64,000 nucleotides of DNA from Membranipora membranacea (lineage: Eukaryota > Bryozoa > Gymnolaemata > Cheilostomatida > Membraniporidae): the NCBI GenBank assembly GCA_914767715.1, contig OU612069.1, positions 13,697,387-13,761,386 of the forward strand, written 5' to 3'. The notes below the pieces were generated by a model. That model was not told the DNA's origin. It worked only from the letters and a program-made list of their open reading frames with translations, and did not search any database. A program made the position numbers and the translations under genes. This document shows, piece by piece, positions 58,101-64,000 of the stretch. Numbering within the stretch: position 1 is the stretch's first letter; each line of letters opens with the position of its first letter.

Positions 58101-58643
58101 GATTTTGTGCTCTACCGTCTTGTTTTGGGTGTTACTGTGTTAAAACAAAACACGTTTATTGTTGTAGTTTAGCAAACACGTATTAAATGTTTTATCATGC
58201 CTTATGAAGCATTGTCGAGAGAGAATTAAGCTTGTGAACTTCTGCTGTTACGACCAGTGAAAGTGAGACTTTATCTATTGCATAATATTGGTTTCCATCT
58301 GAATGGCGTCTGATCAGTTAAAAAGTTTGTTATAAGCGTTTAACTGGAATTGAAGAAAAAGTGAAAAGAAAACAGACAGAAAACCACATGAGAACCTAGT
58401 TGTTAACGAGGGGACAATTCTCACTTTGACAGGTTAACATGCATTGGTTACATTTTGCATCTCAATCGACAGCAATCTGCATTGCTTGTAGAGCATTTGT
58501 TTATTTATGTTGATTGATGATATTGCTGTGCACAGGATCAATCTAAAAAGAGACTAACACTAGAATTATTTAGTCGAAGACCGTCTCGTCCTACGCCTGC
58601 AGTGGATCGACCTCAGACTACTAAAGATCAACTGACAAACTAA
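49122..58643 (+). CDS. leucine-rich-repeat protein with paired EF-hands (LRRC74-like)
   Basis: Fourteen exons with consistent phases encode 609 aa: 49122-49202, 49696-49936, 50667-50845, 51388-51495, 52472-52565, 53107-53238, 53703-53788, 54271-54427, 54844-54974, 55583-55745, 56569-56663, 56991-57076, 57594-57762, 58536-58643. Residues 1-130 are polar and charged. About residues 150-400 hold ribonuclease-inhibitor-type LRRs (VLDLTATDMG, LDLNISENNIG, LKYLNLSGNKL, LKGLNISHNAF, LTYLDLSSNRL). Two EF-hand loops follow: Asp472-Glu483 (DKDDSKTITRTE) and Asp508-Glu519 (DVDDDGEIDFAE), both with the acidic residues needed to bind calcium. A Lys/Glu-rich helix and a Pro-rich tail end the chain. LRR plus C-terminal EF-hands resembles LRRC74-type proteins, which have no settled function. 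A second possible last exon lies at 60245-60427. Confidence 0.88.
50500..50598 (-). mobile_element. tRNA-derived SINE, same family as 16.05 kb
   Basis: The minus strand reads GGAGGTAGCTCAGTTGGTTA (A box), then GCAAATGT, then GTAGGTTCAAATTCCACTGC (B box), closely parallel to the SINE at 16046-16312. The pentamer tail is not preserved. It lies in intron 2 of the LRR gene. Confidence 0.75.
51573..51697. mobile_element. palindromic MITE with TAGCAT...TCAACCAC core
   Basis: TAACTTTGCTTGGGATGATT...GTAGCAT...TATCAACCAC is mirrored by GTGGTTGATAGCTAGATGCTAC and GAGCAAAGTCTTA. It shares its core with the elements at 17.14 and 20.04 kb. It is intronic in the LRR gene. Confidence 0.72.
55823..55940. 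mobile_element. MITE with GCGCTCA...AGCTGGTAGTAGC ends, copy 2
   Basis: The ends TCAGCGCTCATACTGTG and CACAGTTTGAGCGCTTAA are inverted repeats. The inner AGCTGGTAGTAGC/CCACTACCAGCT pairs as in the copy at 20044-20173. It lies in an intron of the LRR gene. Confidence 0.75.
56190..56272 (-). mobile_element. degenerate tRNA-derived SINE head
   Basis: The minus strand has AGGAGGTGACTCAGATGGTA as an A box and a weak B box (GGTTCTAAAT). The head matches the 16.05/50.5 kb family with several changes. It is intronic. Confidence 0.5.
56393..56489. repeat. (CCACAA)n hexamer array flanked by a direct repeat
   Basis: About ten CCACAA units (56406-56467) lie between two copies of ATGTTGGAACCTGCCACAAC (56393 and 56469). 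This arrangement suggests replication slippage within a duplicated segment. The Trp/Leu-rich minus-strand frame over it is an artefact. Confidence 0.85.
57430..57620 (+). repeat. three tandem look-alike acceptor/exon starts in the LRR gene
   Basis: ACAGAGAGT...GATGGAGG or a close variant occurs at about 57437, 57541 and 57590. Only the third is used in my model, since it continues the second EF-hand and the long exon 13. The middle copy also joins in frame and reads AEFMEGLDLF before a TAA 15 codons later; the first meets TGA after two codons. Confidence 0.7.
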
Positions 58644-60244
58644 CCAGTTAGTAACCTTAACACTTTACACATTGTGCTAGATAGGCCTAGTTAAATATCA
58701 ATGTTGTTAGCTGGTGTCTGGCGTGGCAAGTCTTTGTTCTTGTAAGAGGGTTTGGGTGTCACTTTCAACTCATTGGTTTGTGTGTATTGCCGGAGGCCGT
58801 TATGTTATCTATGGTCTTAGGTTTTGGCTTATGGGAATGGGAATGGGAATGGGTCAAGTTACCTACCGAAACAACCAAAAAGAGATCACTTGCTCATGCC
58901 ATATTGACAACCATCATAAATAGGATTAGCCTACTAAGTCCTCAGTACTTTCTGTGCTGGCTGATTGGGTGGGAATGGGAAGCAGAATTTTCCTGTTTGT
59001 CTCTCCGTGTTTCATGCTCAATGATTCTTCATCTTGAAGTGCAGCTAAGTACCAAATTACTATGATAAGGTCTCACTCACTTATGCTTCATATAAGCTGG
59101 GTTAAAAACTGGTGATTATAGCTAAATTTTATGCAAGCCAAGGGCAAGGATAGCAACAATATGTTTTAAGAATGATTGGTTTTAAGTCACATTTTTTCAC
59201 ATGGTCAACAGTCGCTACTGATGATTACATAACACTGGGTTTTGTGCTGTGTGTGACCTCCGATGCTTGTCCGCACCTTTGTGTGAGTTTGTGGAGTAAT
59301 GTTTGATGTGGGTGGTTGATGCCTCACTACCCTCCGTATGTTTGCAGTATTGTTTGTGAATACTTTAAAACAAACCACCTAAACCTGTAAAATAACCAAC
59401 TGAAAAACCAGACTTTATAAGTTATATTGTTTTCCAGCTAAACAAGTATGTCACATGCTTAGCTAACACTAAGAGACTTAGCTATTCAACATGTTAATTG
59501 CAGGCACTCCGCAGGAAAAGACACTCGCTGTAAGATTTGCACGTCTTTTAATTTGTTGTAAAACTTACTGCATGATTTTTACACACTTTTTAATCGATTT
59601 GGTTTTTGTAAGATATTTGATAACTTATTATTTGCTCATGTCCTGCATATGTCATTTAACCCAAAATCCCTAACCTCTTGGTGAGATTGTGCAACTGCCA
59701 CTTGGGAGAATAATATTTCTCTACATCAGAGAGACTATCTAACTACGTTTACACTCCAATTTACATTTACATTGGCCTTCGATTAGTTTGTCAGTATGTA
59801 GTCTTCTCATGTCTATTTTGGAAGACAACTCCAACTTTCTTTACCTTGAATCAGAATGTTTGAAACATCTGTCCTAAACTCCATACTACTTCGATTAAGA
59901 TAAATCACCTTTGTCCTACCATGATATTGTTAGTTAATTCAATTGGATAATTCGTTTTAGGATTGAATGACCATCCCCCCTCCCATCAGCTTATCACCCC
60001 AGTTTGTGATCTGACAGAGACAGGGCAATGAGGGCTAACTCGCAGACTGTATAAATGAAATGAAGCCATAGAAAAAGCAAAACTTTTCCTATTATGGTTG
60101 AATTATCAACCGTGCACTGTATTAAATTTCTTACATTTTGTTTTAGCAATAATGTCAAGTCCCAGAATCCTGTATATTTACTAATTGTGTCTTCCCAATA
60201 CTATTTCACAAACAGTACCTTTATTATTCATATTTCTATGACAG
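58644..60244 (+). other. 3' region of the LRR gene, no other gene
   Basis: This is either downstream sequence of the first terminal exon or the intron leading to the alternative one. It contains a short (GGGAAT)n tract at about 58830-58852. A 26-nt acceptor/donor-bounded segment at 59504-59529 (GCAG/...CT/GTAAGA) would shift the frame and is probably not an exon. Confidence 0.45.
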
Positions 60245-60427
60245 GAGCAACTCAAAAGAGTTATAAAGATGAACAAACAGAACCCCAAATCATTCAACGA
60301 AGTTGATGAAGACGCAATGGCTCTGGAACGGATAGCTAATACAGCTTTATCTCTTGCTCCTAAAACCCCTGAACCCGTCATCAAGGGCACACGAGTCCCG
60401 GCATCGCCTAAACCTACAGTCGACTAG
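60245..60427 (+). CDS. alternative last exon of the LRR/EF-hand gene
   Basis: An acceptor TTCTATGACAG precedes 183 nt that read open in phase 0 to a TAG. Phase 0 is exactly what the donor at 57762 supplies, so skipping 58536-58643 gives a 634-aa isoform. The new tail starts EQLKRVIKMNKQNPKSF, has an acidic DEDAMALERIANTALSL helix and a Pro/Lys-rich end. The coding look (charged helix, no rare features) argues for a real exon. It could also belong to a separate downstream gene, but no start codon or partner exon was found. AATAAA occurs at about 61323. Confidence 0.65.
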   Translation, partial: EQLKRVIKMNKQNPKSFNEVDEDAMALERIANTALSLAPKTPEPVIKGTRVPASPKPTVD

Positions 60428-61489
60428 GCTACCTTAATTTAGACTAGATATTTATTGGCAATGGATACTCGACAATGGTAACAAAAATTCACGTCCATAT
60501 AAAGTCTCGATACCCTGTGATACCGTGTGAGAAACCTTGATTTTGCTTGGTTTTTTTTTGTTTCTGTATCAGTATGGGTCTACGGACTTATGCTAATGTG
60601 TCGCAGGAACATTTGAGGTCAGATGCCCTTCCTGCCGCTACAATTGAAAGACCCATGCTCTACCCATTGCACCACAGACACTGGACAATGGTAATGATGA
60701 ATATTAAATCTGCTTGGTATGAGTCAGCAATTTCTTGTCTCACTTAGTTGCAAAGATGACAGATTGCAATTATCTGATGGAAGGATGCTTCTAAAAGAAT
60801 TTAACATAATCTAATTGCCTTGATGATCAAGCTCAAAGCACTTTTCATCACTATGAATAATGAGCGATGATTGAATATTGGCTGCCTTACTTTTTAACTC
60901 TGGACTCTGCAGCTAATTTTAGTTTCATGTTCATCAATTTTTGAACCCAGCCAAGTTTGTTAGGTATGGCTCGCGAGAATCAATGACTGTCCACATCCGC
61001 AAATAGCCACATGCAAAGCCTTCGCTTATTGAGTTGATGTCAGCTTTAACATGTCATTGCTGTTCATAAGTTTAATACAGAGATATAACAGAAATTCATC
61101 ATGCAGCATTCTACTCCATTATATAAATTTTAATGAACTTATTCTTTCTTGATTATCACATCCTTCTGTCTGCTGCCTTAATGCGTCGAAACATAAACAT
61201 GTCACTCTGTGGATTTCGTTTGTTGAAGTTCGTTGAACACGGATATATTTTTCTCACTCTTTGTTGCGAAATGTCTCCAAAGTTCACATCTCATACAATA
61301 TTATTTTTATTACACTCAAACTAATAAAGTCATGCAAGTGTACGTGTAACAAAACAACAAGGAGTTGTAGTAGATTATGGCGCAGTTGAACTGTGGATTG
61401 AAGTCATTGACCCAACCAGCTTAGGTCTGAGCTGAACTTTTAATTTCCCAGTGATTGACAGCACTGACAATATGACTGGCAGGCCCGTA
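60428..61489. other. intergenic or 3'UTR, no supported gene
   Basis: Short frames at 60547 and 61133 have no splice context or motif. The interval may be the 3'UTR of the alternative LRR isoform up to the AATAAA near 61323. Confidence 0.45.
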
Positions 61490-61693
61490 GTTCTAGGGGG
61501 AGATAAAGACGCGCTGCCTCCCCTAGAATGCTCAATAGAGTGGGCTTGAAATGCTAAATTGAGTATCCATGTCAAAATCAGCTCATTTGGGACTTCGATA
61601 TGCTATTTATATCATTAAAACATGTTGGAGGCTGGAAAGTTCACACCCTCAAAGATTTCCACCTCCACTCCAATTTTTCCTAAACTACGGGCC
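61490..61693. mobile_element. MITE, copy 2 of the CAGGSCCGTAGTT family
   Basis: The left end AGGCCCGTAGTTCTAGG and the right end CCTAAACTACGGGCC are inverted repeats, flanked by GACTGG on both sides. The internal GACGCGCTGCCTCCC and CACACCCTCAAAGATTTCC match the reverse complement of the copy at 13950-14201. Confidence 0.78.
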
Positions 61694-61787
61694 GACTGGT
61701 ACAGAGCTATACGATAATATTGACTAAGGATGAGTTATGGTGTCGTTGCCCTGTTGTGACAAAAACAAATAATATCGGGTTGAGAAA

Positions 61788-62032
61788 CTAAATAAGAGCA
61801 GCATTTATTCCAGGATGATATAGTTTGTTAGGAAGGTAAGAAGGATTTCTTCTTTTTTTGTTCAACTCGAGGGCTCGTTTATGAAGATCACAAACCTTCT
61901 GTAGAATGCCTTGCATGATTCGCGTCATTTTTACATCGCTGGTTGGCAACATCCTTACGATGAAACTTGGCATTCACAGGGAGCATGCTAGCTTTCTCCT
62001 TTGGGCTGCCAGCGAAATGCATTGTGGGATAC
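61788..62032 (-). CDS. possible small minus-strand gene with two overlapping frames
   Basis: One frame (ATG at 61973, stop at 61788) encodes 61 aa rich in Lys, Arg and Leu: MPSFIVRMLPTSDVKMTRIM, then a CDLHKRALELNKKRR helix and NPSYLPNKLYHPGIN. The other starts at 62032 and encodes 44 aa, MHFAGSPKEKASMLPVNAKF onward. Both begin just downstream of a promoter-like TCCCACAATGCA box. The composition of the 61-aa product is protein-like, and an AATAAA overlaps its last codons. No family is recognised and no splice linking the frames was found, so either frame may be chance. Confidence 0.35.
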
Positions 62033-62039
62033 TCTTTGG
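62028..62039 (-). promoter_or_regulatory. ZNF143/Staf-like CCCACAATGCA motif
   Basis: The minus strand has TCCCACAATGCAT, matching the core of the animal promoter element bound by ZNF143 (CCCA-x-AATGC). It stands at the start of the minus-strand frames described above. A similar TTCCCATAATGCAAC lies at about 63808-63823. Confidence 0.35.
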
Positions 62040-63929
62040 TATATTGTATTGACTGAGTTGTATTGTCTTGGTTAACCTGTTATAGCAGATAACCATTCGC
62101 TTTGTTGTTATACATCACTCTCTGCTAGATACTCTTGAGGCTTAAGATCTCTATCACTGCCTTCAATGAAGAACGTGACTTCCTAGGATATCAAAACCGG
62201 TGTTCTGTCATTATCTAAATATCTCCAGCTAAAAGTTTTAGACTCTAGGACGAGTTGCATCAATTCAAGACCTATGCATTCGAGACTAAGTATACCTCGG
62301 CAATTTGCAACTGCTTCCAGTTGTTATAACGAGCACATTGTTACTTTCAGCAGTGCATACCTACCTGGCCAAGTCTGTGCTTCTGATTATTAAACTGCAG
62401 TTTATTTATTCATACCACTGCATCAATGCGGTCAATGTTTGAGGTCAGCAGGTTTGAATTGTTTGGCGGCCATGGAACTTTTATTTTGGTTTTTGTCATC
62501 GGTTCTTTGGTAAAGCTAAACCCCTCTTGTGATGAGCAGAAAATTATAACAAGCAAAAGGTGCCGCTTTTACCATGTTATAATTCTCTTGCATCAGTAGT
62601 TGTCCAGTACTGTGTTACCATGGTTCAATTTTGTTGCTAATATACCAGCAGAGGGCTGCCATACTATTTATTCCATACAGAACTGTTTATCGATTTTCTA
62701 ATCCAATAATTAGAATTCATTGATAACTGAAAGGATTACTATAATTTGTTGAAGATTAAAACTACAAACGTCACAAATTTTCAGGCACTGTAACATTTTG
62801 TTAGACCTCTTTATTTATCTTAGGTAGCATGCTAGATATACTATGAATGCTTGTCGTAAAAACCGAGGATTTGATTTGGATGCACCGACCTTGGTACAAC
62901 AAAGCAAAGCAGGCCTTTCTTTGAGTAAACGATTCTGATAATTAATGTTATTAAATAGATTCAGCACTCTTGTTTCTTCACAGAGTGCTAATTTGAAATC
63001 CCAAAGCACCATAAATAGCACTCGTTCTCTTATGGAAAGGAGCTATGGAGTTAATAGCGTTAGAAAAGAATGCATTCAGGAACTGTCCAATTTCGGTACA
63101 CATTATTACTAGCGTATAACGTAGGAGTATTTCGAACTCATTATTAAGGAAACCTTCAAACCCAAGGAGCTTTTTACTCATTATCATCAGGCAGACTAAT
63201 CACAAAGGCACTGACATCTTATAGGGCTGCTGTAATAAGCTCATTACTAATAATGTTATGTTGATGGCTTAGCATCCCCAATATTTCTATTCGCAGTACC
63301 ATAATTCAAATCAGCCAATCAGCAACCTTGTTACTTATTAGCTGACCAATCACATGACAGCTAGTAATTGAGTTGAGGTGCAGAAGGAAAGTCATTGATT
63401 TAATAAGACGGCTGTAACAATCTCACGTTTTTGTTATTCCCATGATTATGCCAATTATTGTTGATCGGCTTAATGACAAATTGTATGAAAACATACGCAG
63501 ACTAGCACACTGTTACACTGGTGTATGCTTTGAACAGAGCATACACATCTATACAGAGTTTACTATTTTTGCTGCTTTCAGATAAGTTTGGGGACAAAAT
63601 TTTCAGAGCTTCAACTTACACTTTACACCTGGTTGTCGTGACTGTTACGTTGGTGCAACAGTCTTTGATGGTACACTGAGTTACTCTGGGAATCCCTAAT
63701 ATGCTAGTAAGTATATTCTCCGGAGCAGCATACAGAACTTGTTTGAAAATGTTCAGAGTACTTTCTAAAAATCTGAAGTCAAAGTTTGTCAAAGTTTCCA
63801 GGACACTGTTGCATTATGGGAACACAATCTCTTTGCAGATATAATTCATTGTTTGTTACCCTATGGATTTTAGGACATGTCTGTAATTGGATGTTTTGTT
63901 ACGAATCTGAGCTACCATTCTAATTTCAG
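62040..63929. other. no supported gene
   Basis: Overlapping minus-strand frames of 68-69 codons (62815-63187) lack motifs and splice signals. A plus-strand stretch after TTTTCAG near 63608 is open for about 30 codons and contains three cysteines or so, but no partner exon was found. The ZNF143-like motif near 63810 could mark a promoter. Confidence 0.4.
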
Positions 63930-64000
63930 TTCAAAAGATCCGTACGTCACCGGAGAGTGCTAACACAATGCATAGACTACCTTCAACCAGAAAATAGCAA
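63930..64000 (+). CDS. exon candidate running off the window
   Basis: After the acceptor TTCTAATTTCAG one frame stays open to the window end and reads FKRSVRHRRVLTQCIDYLQP, a basic-then-amphipathic stretch. A second frame is open until a TAG seven bases from the end, and the third stops early. It lies about 110 bp after a ZNF143-like motif. The gene, if real, continues to the right; the family cannot be judged. Confidence 0.35.

Noticed and set aside
59504-59529. 26-nt microexon in the LRR gene
   Set aside because: It has acceptor and donor but would shift the frame before the alternative last exon.

Overview
This is metazoan nuclear DNA. It is AT-rich, the genes are split by many GT-AG introns of about 0.1-2.2 kb, and the proteins are of animal type: a DDX3/PL10-family RNA helicase ending in DWWGN, a CEBPZOS-like mitochondrial protein, an IAP-type RING finger, a Kunitz-fold peptide and an LRR/EF-hand protein. 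Non-coding sequence is full of tRNA-derived SINEs, short inverted-repeat elements (MITEs), a decayed non-LTR retrotransposon and pentanucleotide satellites. I cannot place the species from the sequence; an invertebrate fits best. All gene models were built by hand from splice signals, matching phases and open frames, without transcript data.

Layout. 0-2.5 kb: two pentamer satellites, (CCTAC)n and about 955 bp of uninterrupted (CTCAC)n. 3.8-4.7 kb (-): two-exon RING-only gene. 4.7-9.6 kb: no convincing gene, one foldback element. 9.65-11.8 kb (+): secreted Gly/Tyr-rich repeat protein with a TATA box and a 5'UTR intron. 12.8-19.4 kb (+): exons for a single-pass membrane segment followed by exons for a basic, nuclear-looking tail; splice phases allow one 340-aa protein. 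20.9-22.4 kb (+): secreted Kunitz-like peptide lacking one canonical disulfide. 24.9-35.5 kb (-): complete 15-coding-exon DDX3 gene whose intron 8 holds, on the opposite strand, a second copy of the last Kunitz exon. 37.8-42.8 kb (-): two tandem secreted six-cysteine peptide genes with the same cysteine framework and gene architecture. 43.4-44.65 kb (+): 5'-truncated LINE reverse transcriptase. 45.9-48.4 kb (+): CEBPZOS-like gene. 49.1-60.4 kb (+): 14-exon LRR plus two-EF-hand protein with an alternative last exon. 61.5-64 kb: a MITE, a possible small minus-strand ORF, and the start of an exon running off the right edge.

The genes do not form an operon or an obvious pathway. Four of them make small secreted products (Gly/Tyr-rich, Kunitz-like and two six-Cys peptides), so the 9-43 kb interval looks like a neighbourhood of fast-evolving secreted peptides beside a conserved housekeeping helicase. 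The most notable observations are the previously unrecognised six-Cys pair, the shared DDX3-edge/Kunitz block order suggesting a segmental duplication, and the pentamer arrays that begin with the same CTTAC seed units as found in a SINE tail.
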